From: Maribacter sp044594925
GTDB taxonomy: Bacteria; Bacteroidota; Bacteroidia; Flavobacteriales; Flavobacteriaceae
Reading direction: 5' to 3'
Length of the DNA stretch: 64,000 nt
NCBI RefSeq assembly: GCF_044594925.1
Contig: NZ_CP138991.1
Location: 2,604,001-2,668,000, forward strand
Positions 8,677 through 17,770 of the stretch are shown here, piece by piece. Numbering within the stretch: the first letter of the stretch is position 1; every line of letters starts with the position of its first letter. The notes beneath the pieces are model-generated. The model worked only from the letters and a program-made list of their open reading frames with translations. It made no database searches and was not told where the DNA came from. Made by a program: the position numbers and the translations under genes.

Positions 8677-10095
8677 ATGGCACAGGACCAAGATAATTTC
8701 AGGGATTCCATAGGAACCATAAACGAGGAGGGAAAGCGCGCCTGGGTTTTTCCCAAAAAACCAAGTGGCAAATTCTATACCTATCGGAAATATGTAAGTT
8801 ATGTGCTATTAATTTTCTTATTTGCAGCCCCGTTTGTAAAAATTAATGGAAACCAGTTTCTAATGTTCAATGTCTTGGAAAGACGTTTCAATATATTCGG
8901 CTTTCCATTCTGGCCACAAGATTTTCACCTGTTCGTTATCTCCATGATTATTGGAGTTATATTCATTGCACTCTTTACCGTTGCCTTTGGACGTATTTTT
9001 TGCGGATGGATGTGCCCACAGACCATTTTCATGGAAATGGTGTTCCGAAGGATAGAATATTGGATAGACGGCGACCGTGGTGCACAGATAAAATTAGACA
9101 GGCAACCATGGAATGCAGAAAAAATAAAAAAACGCGCCCTTAAGTGGACCCTTTTTTTTATCATCTCATTCCTTATTGCGAATGTATTTCTAGCCTATTT
9201 AATAGGGAGTGATAAACTAATAGCTTACATCACCGATGGGCCATTACTGCATCTTAGCACCATGATTTCCTTATTGATTTTTACAGCCGTCTTCTTTTGG
9301 GTCTTTGCTTGGTTCAGAGAGCAAGTCTGTATCATCGCTTGTCCCTATGGCAGAATGCAAGGTGTTCTACTGGATAATAAATCTATAATAGTTGCTTATG
9401 ACCACAAAAGGGGGGAAGCGGACAATGGTCGTAAAAAATGGCGAAAAAATGAGGACAGAGAAGCTCTAGGACATGGGGACTGCATAGATTGCTTTCAATG
9501 CGTAAATGTTTGTCCTACAGGAATAGATATCCGAAACGGAACCCAATTAGAATGCGTAAACTGCACGGCTTGTATAGATGAATGCGATACCATTATGGAA
9601 AAAGTAAATCTTCCAAAAGGCCTCATCAGGTACGCCAGTGAAGATGAAATCACCAAAAAGGAGAAATTTAAATTTTCGCCTAGACTTAAGGGATACTCGG
9701 CAGTTTTACTCATCTTAATTGGCGTATTGGTAGGAATGCTATTTCTAAGAAATGATTTAGAGGCCAACATATTACGACTACCAGGACAGTTATATGAGCA
9801 TAAGGAGGGAGATATTATTAGTAACGTATACACTTACAAACTGATAAACAAGACCACGGCGGTGGTACCCGATGTTAACTTTAGACTCCTATCGCATAAG
9901 GGCATAGTAAAGTTAGTGCGTACTAAAAACTTTACCGTTCCTGCGCAGGACTTGGCTGAAGGCACGCTCTTTATAGAAATTGATAATGCTGCCGTTAAAA
10001 GCGACAAAGAGAAAGTTAAAGTTGGCGTTTATAGCGGCGATAAATTAATTGAGACTACCCTATGTGCTTTTATGGCACCTAGAAGTTACAAATAA
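8677..10095 (+). CDS. ccoG: CcoG/RdxA-type membrane ferredoxin
   Basis: A 472-residue protein with about five helices, the membrane motif CGWMCPQ near residue 111, and a double 4Fe-4S ferredoxin module (C269-x2-C272-x2-C275-x3-C279 and C293-x2-C296-x2-C299-x3-C303). It ends in an Ig-like periplasmic domain (about 370-470). CcoG is a cupric reductase that supplies Cu(I) for cbb3 assembly. It follows ccoP after 69 bp with no FNR-like dyad, so read-through from the ccoS promoter is likely. Confidence 0.94.
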   Translation: MAQDQDNFRDSIGTINEEGKRAWVFPKKPSGKFYTYRKYVSYVLLIFLFAAPFVKINGNQFLMFNVLERRFNIFGFPFWPQDFHLFVISMIIGVIFIALFTVAFGRIFCGWMCPQTIFMEMVFRRIEYWIDGDRGAQIKLDRQPWNAEKIKKRALKWTLFFIISFLIANVFLAYLIGSDKLIAYITDGPLLHLSTMISLLIFTAVFFWVFAWFREQVCIIACPYGRMQGVLLDNKSIIVAYDHKRGEADNGRKKWRKNEDREALGHGDCIDCFQCVNVCPTGIDIRNGTQLECVNCTACIDECDTIMEKVNLPKGLIRYASEDEITKKEKFKFSPRLKGYSAVLLILIGVLVGMLFLRNDLEANILRLPGQLYEHKEGDIISNVYTYKLINKTTAVVPDVNFRLLSHKGIVKLVRTKNFTVPAQDLAEGTLFIEIDNAAVKSDKEKVKVGVYSGDKLIETTLCAFMAPRSYK

Positions 10096-10109
10096 CTAAA
10101 AATAACATC

Positions 10110-10553
10110 ATGAAGATTAACTGGGGAACAGGAGTAGTTTTAGCATTTATAGCGTTCATTTCGTTCATACTTTTTTTCGTAATCAAAATGAGCATGGACA
10201 GTAATGCTAATCATGATTTGGTTACGGAAGATTATTATAAGGATGCCTTACAGCATCAAAATGAAATAGATGCAGAAGTAAAGGCTAACAAAAGTGATAA
10301 AATACGAATTGAGAAAACAGCGGAAGGCCTACTTCTAGCATTCCCTAAAACAAATGATTTAGAACAAATAAAAGGTACAGTATCCCTATATAGACCATCT
10401 AATAAACAATTGGATTTTGACTTACCCATAAGTTTATCCAATACACATTTGCTCATACCTGACAAACGTTTGTTAGATGGTCGCTGGGATATTAAAATAA
10501 AATGGGAAATTAATGGAGATTCCTATTTGCAAAAAGAAAAAATAACATACTAA
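10110..10553 (+). CDS. ccoH: cbb3 assembly protein CcoH (FixH)
   Basis: A 147-residue protein with an N-terminal transmembrane helix (about 8-28) and a periplasmic FixH domain containing the typical DYYKDALQHQ segment after the membrane anchor. CcoH binds the assembling oxidase and is required for its stability. It lies 14 bases after ccoG and three bases before the COG2836 gene. Confidence 0.92.
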   Translation: MKINWGTGVVLAFIAFISFILFFVIKMSMDSNANHDLVTEDYYKDALQHQNEIDAEVKANKSDKIRIEKTAEGLLLAFPKTNDLEQIKGTVSLYRPSNKQLDFDLPISLSNTHLLIPDKRLLDGRWDIKIKWEINGDSYLQKEKITY

Positions 10554-10556
10554 AAA

Positions 10557-11261
10557 ATGCTATTAACTGCTCTTTTATTGGGATTCATGGGAAGTTTACA
10601 CTGCGTTGGCATGTGTGGCCCTATAGCTTTTATGCTTCCTGTAGATAGGCAAAATCCATACAAAAAAGCAGGTCAAGTAGCACTTTACCATCTAGGAAGA
10701 CTATTGTCTTACGCTACCATTGGTTTAGTTTTTGGTCTTTTAGGAAAGGGGCTCTATGTTTTTGGAATGCAGCAAAAACTTTCAATTGCAATAGGCGTAT
10801 TAATGATACTACTGGTACTAATCCCAGCCAGAACCTTTGCTAAATACAACTTTTCCAAACCCATTTATAAAATTATTTCTAAGGTAAAAACTTCCCTAGG
10901 TAAAGAACTAAAAAAGAAAACAGCAGATACATTTCTGACCATAGGCATCTTAAACGGTTTGCTACCCTGTGGCTTGGTATATATGGCGCTTTTTGCAGCC
11001 ATTGCTATGGGAGATGTAGGCAAAGGAAGTTTATTTATGGTATTCTTTGGCCTTGGAACCATTCCCTTAATGACTACGGCAGTGTATTTCAGTGGGGTGC
11101 TAAAAGGAGGCGTAAAAAAGCGCATTCAAAAACTAATACCCATGTTTATAGTGGTAATGGGGCTTTTGTTTATTCTAAGAGGTCTTGGACTGGGTATTCC
11201 TTATGTTTCCCCCAAACCTGTAAGTCAAGTAGCAAGTACAACAATAGATTGTCATCCATGA
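10557..11261 (+). CDS. COG2836 (TauE/SafE-like) membrane protein of the cco operon
   Basis: A 234-residue protein with about six helices. Two cysteine motifs lie in membrane segments: SLHC16-VGM-C20-GP near the N-terminus and LLPC138-GL in the second half, with a terminal DCHP. The fold is annotated as sulfite exporter TauE/SafE, but the paired cysteines resemble the DsbD/CcdA and copper-handling branch. In many bacteria this gene sits beside ccoI, ccoG or ccoH, so a role in copper delivery or thiol chemistry during oxidase assembly is more likely than sulfite export; that is inference. It begins three bases after ccoH. Confidence 0.85.
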   Translation: MLLTALLLGFMGSLHCVGMCGPIAFMLPVDRQNPYKKAGQVALYHLGRLLSYATIGLVFGLLGKGLYVFGMQQKLSIAIGVLMILLVLIPARTFAKYNFSKPIYKIISKVKTSLGKELKKKTADTFLTIGILNGLLPCGLVYMALFAAIAMGDVGKGSLFMVFFGLGTIPLMTTAVYFSGVLKGGVKKRIQKLIPMFIVVMGLLFILRGLGLGIPYVSPKPVSQVASTTIDCHP

Positions 11262-11269
11262 ACTAGGCC

Positions 11270-11767
11270 ATGAGTGTATTGCCCAATGATATCGTTTTAC
11301 GACCAAGGTTTCAACTTGAAATAGCTGAACCTAAGGAAAAAGTGTTAGACGATTTTGAGCATTCAGAAGAACCTCCTTTTTTAGTAAAGCGTTTGGATGA
11401 ACATCTTTTCATCAAATTCAACAAAGAACAGCATCATTTTTGGTCGCCCCAGCTACATCTTGAAATTAATAAGATAGATGAAAATAACAGTAAAATTTAT
11501 GGTGTCTTTGGCCCAAATCCCACACTATGGACATTTTTTATGTTTTTGCATTTTGGTGTAGCAACGCTCTTCGTGATTTTAGCCATATGGGCCTATTCTA
11601 GCGCAGCTTTAAAAAAACCTTATGGATTACAAATTGGATTAATGGTATTTATGGCCGTGCTGTGGTTTGCGCTCTATTTCTTGGGAAGAGCGGGCAAGTA
11701 TAAAGGACGACCTCAAATGCAAGATTTGTATGAGTTTATGATGAAAATTTTAACCGAAAAATTTTAA
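11270..11767 (+). CDS. Unknown two-helix membrane protein at the end of the cco operon
   Basis: A 165-residue protein I do not recognise. Residues 1-85 are soluble, with a His-rich stretch (HHFWSPQLHLEI). Two transmembrane helices follow at about 89-110 and 119-137, then a short positive tail. It starts eight bases after the COG2836 gene and so is probably co-transcribed with the cbb3 assembly genes. A role in oxidase maturation can be suspected from position only. Confidence 0.8.
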   Translation: MSVLPNDIVLRPRFQLEIAEPKEKVLDDFEHSEEPPFLVKRLDEHLFIKFNKEQHHFWSPQLHLEINKIDENNSKIYGVFGPNPTLWTFFMFLHFGVATLFVILAIWAYSSAALKKPYGLQIGLMVFMAVLWFALYFLGRAGKYKGRPQMQDLYEFMMKILTEKF

Positions 11768-11784
11768 AAACTAAAACACATTTT

Positions 11785-11792
11785 TATCTTTA
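11785..11792 (+). promoter_or_regulatory. -7-like element before the haloperoxidase gene
   Basis: TATCTTTA, one mismatch from TAnnTTTG, lies 30 bp before the start codon at 11823. The same variant precedes pta and the DUF58 gene. Confidence 0.4.
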
Positions 11793-11822
11793 AATCTTAC
11801 AATAAACTAGAGCAACATTCTT

Positions 11823-13292
11823 ATGAAAAACCTTTTTAGACTTGCTTTTGTAGTCTTTCTTTTAGTTTCAACGAAAAAATTACACGCCCAAGACCCAGAA
11901 ACACAAGAACCAACAGGAACTGAAAACGTAGCTTATAAGTGGGGAAAAATGGCTTTGGATGCAACGGCTTCAGATACTGAAAAGTTTAAACCAAGGCCTA
12001 CGATAACATCAAGATATTTGGGATTAATTTTCATAGCAGTTTTTGACGCATGGTCTCGCTATGATGAACATGCAATTCCTGTTTATTTAAGTAAGGTGGA
12101 AAGACGTCCATCCAAAGAACAAATCTTAAGAAATAAGGAAATAGCAATTAGCTATGCTGCTTTCGGGGCAATGAAAGCGTACTACTATTCCGATACGGAA
12201 ATGTTTGAAGAATTCATGATAGAATTAGGGTTAGACCCTAACAATAATTCCCTAGACCCCCTTACACCCGAGGGTATTGGAAACCTAGCGGCAAGAGCGG
12301 TTATTGAAACCAGAAAGAATGATGGTAGTAACCAGTATGGTGAAGCAGAAGGTTCAAATGGCGAACCCTATTTTGATTATACGAATTATAGCCCCGTTAA
12401 TTCCGCAGATGAAAACACGGCTATTAATCGCTGGCAACCAAAATATTTTTCAGATGGCAAAGGTGGTCAGTATGCACCAGGATGTCTTACCCCGTATTGG
12501 CAATTGGTAAAACCTATTGCACTGCAATCTGCCGACCAATTCCGACCAGGACCGCCTCCCATGGTTGGTTCAGAACAACTAAAAAAAGAAGTTAAAGAGG
12601 TAATTGACCTACAGGCGAACCTTACCGACGAAGACAAAGCTTTGGTAGAATTCATGCGTGATGGTCCTCAATCTGTACAACAAGCCGGTCATTGGTTAAA
12701 GTTCGCACAAGACGTTTCCCGTAGAGATGAACATACTTTAGATCAAGACGTTAAAATGTATTTTTTAACAGAAATTACTGCTATGGATGCCTTTATAGCA
12801 TCTTGGGATTCAAAAATGTTCTATGATTATGCTAGACCTTACGCACTGGTTCATGACTATTATGAAAACCAAATCATTGAAGCATGGGGAGGTCCTGGAA
12901 AGGGAACTGTTAAAATGAATGGACAAGAATGGAGGCCGTATTCACCAGATGTTTTCCTATGTCCGCCTTTTCCAAGCTACACTTCAGGACATAGTACAAT
13001 TAGCGGCGCCTGCGGCGAAGCATTGCGCCTATTCACAGGTGATGACTATTTTGGAGAAGAAGTGGAACTAATTCCTGGTTCCCTGACAGAAACAGATGTT
13101 GCAAACTATGGCGAGCCCGTGACAATAAAGTTTCCAACATTTACCGAAGCAGCAGACATGGCCGGTATGTCCAGGGTAATGGGCGGCTATCACATTCAAG
13201 CAGATAATGTTGCTGGCTTAAAATTAGGCAGAGATGTAGCTACTGAAACATGGAAGTTTTACAATAAACATCTAGGAAACTCGGCAAATTAA
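11823..13292 (+). CDS. Exported vanadium-dependent haloperoxidase-type PAP2 protein
   Basis: A 489-residue protein with a signal peptide (about 1-22, cleavage after LHAQ). All three vanadate/phosphate-binding motifs of the PAP2/haloperoxidase superfamily are intact: K-x6-RP in SKMFYDYARP (about 335-343), PSYTSGH (about 391-397) and SR-x5-H-x3-D in SRVMGGYHIQAD (about 456-467). Length and motif spacing fit bacterial vanadium haloperoxidases better than small PAP2 phosphatases. It probably acts in the periplasm or outside the cell; whether it oxidises iodide or bromide, or is a phosphatase, cannot be told. Its last 21 bases overlap the end of the convergent ackA gene. Confidence 0.88.
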   Translation: MKNLFRLAFVVFLLVSTKKLHAQDPETQEPTGTENVAYKWGKMALDATASDTEKFKPRPTITSRYLGLIFIAVFDAWSRYDEHAIPVYLSKVERRPSKEQILRNKEIAISYAAFGAMKAYYYSDTEMFEEFMIELGLDPNNNSLDPLTPEGIGNLAARAVIETRKNDGSNQYGEAEGSNGEPYFDYTNYSPVNSADENTAINRWQPKYFSDGKGGQYAPGCLTPYWQLVKPIALQSADQFRPGPPPMVGSEQLKKEVKEVIDLQANLTDEDKALVEFMRDGPQSVQQAGHWLKFAQDVSRRDEHTLDQDVKMYFLTEITAMDAFIASWDSKMFYDYARPYALVHDYYENQIIEAWGGPGKGTVKMNGQEWRPYSPDVFLCPPFPSYTSGHSTISGACGEALRLFTGDDYFGEEVELIPGSLTETDVANYGEPVTIKFPTFTEAADMAGMSRVMGGYHIQADNVAGLKLGRDVATETWKFYNKHLGNSAN

Positions 13293-14465
13293 TTCAAACG
13301 CTTGCTTTGCAATTTCCAGTTCCTCATTTGTAGGTACTACTAAAATTTTTATTTTAGACTCATCTTTTTGAATTTCATAGATACCCTTTACAGGATGATT
13401 GTTCTTATCCGTATCTAGTTGAAGTCCAAACGTATCCATATTTTCACAAACCATAGCACGGAGTACACTAGAATTTTCCCCAATACCGGCCGTAAATAAA
13501 ACGGCATCAACACCATTTAAAACACTGATATAACTTCCAATGAATTTTTTAATGCGATACGCAGTCATATGAAGTGCCAATTGGCAATCTTTATTTCCTT
13601 GCGCTGCATGGGTTTGTACATCCCTTAAATCGGCATATCCGGTTAATCCCAAAAGTCCGCTTTTCTTCTGTAATAGCTCATTCACCTCTTGGGAAGACAT
13701 ACCAAGACTATCCATCAGATAAAAAATAACAGACTGGTCAATATCACCACTCCTTGTACCCATAATAAGTCCGTTAGAAGGTCCAAAACCCAAAGAATGA
13801 TCAATGCTTTTTCCGTCCTTAATAGCAGTCATACTGCAACCATTCCCTAAATGGATACTTATAATTTTGGCCGATGATTTATTCAGGTAATCCATTGCCT
13901 TCTCAGAAACATATTTATGACTGGTACCGTGAAAACCGTAAACGCGAATATGATGTTTGTCCGCAAGCGCTTTAGGCATGGCATACCGATAGGCTTTTTC
14001 AGGTAGTGTTTGATAAAAGGCCGTATCAAAAACCGCAACCTGCTCGGCATGTCCAAAAAGCTCTGCAGCTACTTTTATACCTGTAGCATTTGCCGGATTG
14101 TGCAACGGCGCCAATACAGATAAACGCTCAATTTCTGCTAGAACCTCATCGTCTACCTTAGTAGGTTGGTCAAAGCGGTTGCCTCCATGGACTACGCGGT
14201 GTGCAACCAAAACAACCTCCTCAGGGGTTTTTAGTACTCCATTATTCTTGTCCATCAGTAGTAAGGTTATGGCCTGTAATCCTTCCCTATGACTATAAAG
14301 CGCTTTCTCTTCAGACAAAGAAATAATATTGGTTTTATAATGTATCTTGGCATTTCTATGCCCAATGCGTTCCACTAAGCCTTTACAAATTATTGTTTCG
14401 GACGGCATTTCAATAATCTGAAACTTAATCGAAGAACTTCCTGAATTTAAGACGAGTACTTGCAT
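13272..14465 (-). CDS. ackA: Acetate kinase
   Basis: A 397-residue cytoplasmic enzyme that converts acetyl phosphate and ADP to acetate and ATP. It has the N-terminal signature LVLNSGSSSIKFQ, the middle signature around FHGTSHKYVS (about 180), and the ASKHA nucleotide site near FTAGIGENS. Length is standard. The gene starts six bases after pta, so the two form an operon for overflow or fermentative acetate production, which fits the low-oxygen theme of the region. Its 3' end overlaps the convergent haloperoxidase gene by 21 bases. Confidence 0.97.
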   Translation of the reverse strand: MQVLVLNSGSSSIKFQIIEMPSETIICKGLVERIGHRNAKIHYKTNIISLSEEKALYSHREGLQAITLLLMDKNNGVLKTPEEVVLVAHRVVHGGNRFDQPTKVDDEVLAEIERLSVLAPLHNPANATGIKVAAELFGHAEQVAVFDTAFYQTLPEKAYRYAMPKALADKHHIRVYGFHGTSHKYVSEKAMDYLNKSSAKIISIHLGNGCSMTAIKDGKSIDHSLGFGPSNGLIMGTRSGDIDQSVIFYLMDSLGMSSQEVNELLQKKSGLLGLTGYADLRDVQTHAAQGNKDCQLALHMTAYRIKKFIGSYISVLNGVDAVLFTAGIGENSSVLRAMVCENMDTFGLQLDTDKNNHPVKGIYEIQKDESKIKILVVPTNEELEIAKQAFELICRVS

Positions 14466-14471
14466 AGGGTG

Positions 14472-16559
14472 CTAACTTTCTTGTGCTTGGATAGCGGTTA
14501 CGATAACGGTATTAAAAACATCATCAACCGTGCAGCCCCGGCTCAAATCGTTTACTGGTTTATTAAGACCTTGAAGCATTGGGCCGATAGCCAATGCCCC
14601 GGTTTCTCGCTGTACGGCTTTGTAGGTATTGTTGCCTGTATTCAAATCTGGAAAGATGAGCACAGATGCCTGCCCGGCCACTTGCGAATCTGGCAACTTA
14701 CTTTTACCTACCAAGGGGTCCACTGCGGCATCGTATTGTATGGGACCTTCAATTTGCAAATTGGGATGTTCGCTTTTTACAATTTCAGTTGCTTTTCTAA
14801 CTTTATCAACATCCTCCCCTTTTCCTGAACTTCCCGAAGAATAAGATAGCATAGCGATTTTGGCCTTGATTCCAAATCTTTCCGCTGAAGCAGCTGAGGA
14901 AATTGCAATTTCAGCCAATTGCTCCGCCGTTGGGTTCGGATTTATGGCACAATCACCAAAGACGGAAACCCTATTTTCCAGACACATAAAAAATACCGAA
15001 GAAACTACTTTAATACCTGGTTTTGTCTTTACAAATTGTAATGCTGGTCGTATAGTATGCTGGGTGGTATGTACGGCACCAGACACCATTCCGTCCGCGT
15101 GGCCTTGATACACCATCATGGTCCCAAAGTAAGAAACATCTAACATGGTATCCCTGGCAACGTCCATATTAACTCCTTTATGTTTTCTTAGCTCACAAAA
15201 GATCTCTGCATAACTTTCGAAATTTGATGAATCTGCAGGGTCAATAATGTTCAAATGAGCAATAGCAATACCCAACTGCATCGCCTTTTTTTCAATTTTT
15301 TCTTGATTTCCTAAAAGCGTTATGTCCACAATTCCTAAACCGCTTAGTTCACTAGCTGCTTCTAAAATCCTGGCATCCTCCCCTTCTGGTAAAACAATAT
15401 GTTTTTTTTGCGATTTAGCACGTTGCAGTAAATTATACTGAAACATTCTTGGGGTAATACTTTTTGGCTCAAAAGTTTTTAGTCGCTCCAATAATAGCTC
15501 GCCATTAATATGGGTATTAAAAAGCGTTATCGATGTGGTAATCTTCTGTCTGCTCTTTGCGTAAATCTTTGATTTAATATTACCTACAGAATTGGTCGTC
15601 TCAAAAGTTCCTTGTTGTACGGAGATAATAGGAACATGTGTCTCAAAACCTTCCAAAAGTTTTAAAATGGATGGCTCCGGTAAAATTCCGCCCGTAAGTA
15701 CAATGCCAGAAATGGCCGGATAATTATCGGACAAATTGGCCTGCAAGGCACCAAGAATAATATCGGACCTATCGCCTGGTGTAATGACCAAACTATTATC
15801 CCTGAGGTGAGTTAAGTAGTTATGTAATTGCATGGCCCCTACCCCAAAGCTTCCGGTTTGATTGTCTAGATTCTCTTCTCCAAAAAGTACTTTCCCTTCA
15901 AGTGATTCCAGAATCTCGTGTAATGTTGGGTGCGATAGATTTTTAACCCTTGGCACTGTAAATGGTATTGTCTTATCCTCAAATTCGGTCAGCAGTCTCT
16001 CATGAACGATACTTGTATTTTCTGGACGGACTTTATTCGCCACAACACCTAGAACTTCTATTCCTTTTTGGATGTAGGTGTTTACGGCAGATTCCAAGTT
16101 TCCACAAAACTCTTCAAGGCTTTTGCCCCTAGCATTATCTATTAAAATAACGGGGGTACCCAAATTTTTTGCGATATCTATATTTAAATCAAATTCGATA
16201 ATACTACCGTCACTAGAAAAATCACTCCCTTCTACTAGAATAAAATCATACTGCTCTTCTAGCTGTTTGAACTTGGCTATAATAGTATCTAAAATATCGC
16301 CCTGCCTGCCATCGTTAAACATATCCACCACCTGACTTTGTGTTAAGGCAAAGGCGTCTTCCCTTTTAAGGTCTAAATCAAAATGAGATATTACAGTGTT
16401 GATATGGTTATCCACTTCTCCTTCCGCTACATCGTCAATAACAGGCCTGAAATAACCAACTCTGGCCATCTTACCTAACAAAAGTTGCATTAAACCGAGA
16501 ACAACTAAAGATTTACCGCTATGGGATTCTAATGTGGCAACGTAAAGGGCTTTTGTCAT
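14472..16559 (-). CDS. pta: Phosphate acetyltransferase, long DRTGG type
   Basis: A 695-residue enzyme that makes acetyl phosphate from acetyl-CoA. The N-terminal third is a dethiobiotin synthetase-like P-loop domain (ATLESHSGKS at about 8-17), the middle is a DRTGG domain, and the C-terminal 330 residues are the catalytic PTA domain (YSSGSSGKG near 610, GPMLQGLNKP near 660). The frame is open 66 bases further upstream, but MTKALYVATLE is the family N-terminus, and the -7-like TATCTTTA at 16586-16593 lies upstream of this start and downstream of the longer one. It leads the pta-ackA operon. Confidence 0.96.
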   Translation of the reverse strand: MTKALYVATLESHSGKSLVVLGLMQLLLGKMARVGYFRPVIDDVAEGEVDNHINTVISHFDLDLKREDAFALTQSQVVDMFNDGRQGDILDTIIAKFKQLEEQYDFILVEGSDFSSDGSIIEFDLNIDIAKNLGTPVILIDNARGKSLEEFCGNLESAVNTYIQKGIEVLGVVANKVRPENTSIVHERLLTEFEDKTIPFTVPRVKNLSHPTLHEILESLEGKVLFGEENLDNQTGSFGVGAMQLHNYLTHLRDNSLVITPGDRSDIILGALQANLSDNYPAISGIVLTGGILPEPSILKLLEGFETHVPIISVQQGTFETTNSVGNIKSKIYAKSRQKITTSITLFNTHINGELLLERLKTFEPKSITPRMFQYNLLQRAKSQKKHIVLPEGEDARILEAASELSGLGIVDITLLGNQEKIEKKAMQLGIAIAHLNIIDPADSSNFESYAEIFCELRKHKGVNMDVARDTMLDVSYFGTMMVYQGHADGMVSGAVHTTQHTIRPALQFVKTKPGIKVVSSVFFMCLENRVSVFGDCAINPNPTAEQLAEIAISSAASAERFGIKAKIAMLSYSSGSSGKGEDVDKVRKATEIVKSEHPNLQIEGPIQYDAAVDPLVGKSKLPDSQVAGQASVLIFPDLNTGNNTYKAVQRETGALAIGPMLQGLNKPVNDLSRGCTVDDVFNTVIVTAIQAQES

Positions 16560-16585
16560 TATTCGAAGGTACTGATTTGAACAAC

Positions 16586-16608
16586 TAAAGATATGGTTTT
16601 TGCCATAT
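16586..16608 (-). promoter_or_regulatory. pta-ackA promoter with overlapping dyad
   Basis: On the minus strand TATCTTTA (16586-16593), close to TAnnTTTG, precedes the pta start by 26 bp. The perfect dyad ATATGG-N6-CCATAT (16591-16608) overlaps the upstream side of this element, where a repressor could act. No FNR-like dyad is present. Confidence 0.4.
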
Positions 16609-16712
16609 TGAAATACAACAATCAACAGCTAAACATATACAAAAACTGACATGATTTTAGCCTAAAGGTTTATGGGGCAGAAAGGAATTATAATTCTACA
16701 TAAAATATAGAC

Positions 16713-17051
16713 TCATAAAAAGCTTTCAAAAATCTGCCGTTTCTCTTCTAAAGTAAACTCTTTGGAAGCAAACCATTCATGTATTTTAATTTTTTCATTT
16801 TCTATTTGGGCATTTCTAATGGCTTGTAAGGAAACGATATGCCAATGCGTTCCCTTTTTTCGGGAAACGGAGTAACCTACATCTTCTATGATATAGGATG
16901 GCTTAGGTCTATTCACCAATCGCACTCCATTTTTTAACACGGCCAAAGTTTCGGTAAGTGCCACAACCTCCGAAAAGGAATAGCGTGCAAAATCATCGAA
17001 CCCATCTTTAGCAACATTATAGACTTTATCTCCTATCTTAAGTTTATCCAT
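16713..17051 (-). CDS. Conserved-looking small cytoplasmic protein, function unknown
   Basis: A 112-residue protein beginning MDKLKIGDKVYNV. An in-frame start 57 bases upstream would add a hydrophobic stretch, but the inner start gives a plain soluble protein and looks more natural. The first half resembles an SH3-like or KOW-like beta strand pattern (IGDKVYNV, then ALTETLAVLKNGVRL); the end is an alpha helix. No catalytic motif is seen. It is a single gene on the minus strand between pta and the export protein gene. I cannot assign a function. Confidence 0.7.
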   Translation of the reverse strand: MDKLKIGDKVYNVAKDGFDDFARYSFSEVVALTETLAVLKNGVRLVNRPKPSYIIEDVGYSVSRKKGTHWHIVSLQAIRNAQIENEKIKIHEWFASKEFTLEEKRQIFESFL

Positions 17052-17149
17052 ATATAAAAAAAATACTAAACTAAAAACAGTGTAGGGTTCTTGGAAGAAA
17101 GACCGCACTTACTTATTCACAAAATTTATAAACTTAAGATTTCTAGGTA

Positions 17150-17608
17150 TTAGCCCATACCTTTCATGGTAAGCAAGGTAGTAGACCAGACAATAACCGA
17201 CGAAAAGAATATGCCGATAGCGTTGGCCGCAAAAGCTTTTTTCTTCTCTATTTTGAACAAATAACTAGCAATACTACCTGCGTATACTCCAGTTCCTGGT
17301 ACAGGGAGCATTACAAAAAAAATAAGGCCATAAAAGCCGTATTTTTTAATCTTATCTCCAGAGCCAACTTTTGCTTTTCTGGCCACGTATATAGCAGATT
17401 TCTTGTAAAAATCCCATTTAAGCATTGACTTGTTCAGGTATTTCAAAAAAAAGTGCATGATTGGGAATACCAATAAATTAGCCACAAAACATACTAGGAA
17501 TACAGCATAACTATTCACCCCTTTAAGAAGACCATAGGGAATACCCACCTTAGCTTCTCCGAAAGGAGAAATGCTCCACAACGCAGCTATTATTAAATCT
17601 AGTATCAC
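17150..17608 (-). CDS. COG2426 small membrane protein (putative small multidrug export family)
   Basis: A 152-residue protein with about four hydrophobic segments. The N-terminal LWSISPFGEAKVGIPYGL and the central MLPVPGTGVYAGSI segments are hallmarks of the COG2426/PF06695 family, usually labelled putative small multi-drug export protein. The transported substrate is not established for the family. Single gene, no clear operon partner. Confidence 0.85.
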   Translation of the reverse strand: MILDLIIAALWSISPFGEAKVGIPYGLLKGVNSYAVFLVCFVANLLVFPIMHFFLKYLNKSMLKWDFYKKSAIYVARKAKVGSGDKIKKYGFYGLIFFVMLPVPGTGVYAGSIASYLFKIEKKKAFAANAIGIFFSSVIVWSTTLLTMKGMG

Positions 17609-17770
17609 TACTGTATTTTTAAGAAGCCGTAAATTTAAGCTCCAAATCCATTAAAACGGCTTATAAAATCATAAATAATCATTAAAATAATTAGGTTAAA
17701 ACCACTACCTTTCAAATACTTATTTTAGAGGTATCAGTACTTTCCTAACATACTGCTTAATTTGCTTCAC

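Noticed and set aside
16560..16625. Upstream extension of pta by 22 codons
   Set aside because: It would start upstream of the probable promoter and adds residues not found in the family.
16647..16660. Possible FNR-like site before pta (TGACATGA)
   Set aside because: Only one half-site is present; the RTCA half is missing and the spacing differs from the four good sites.
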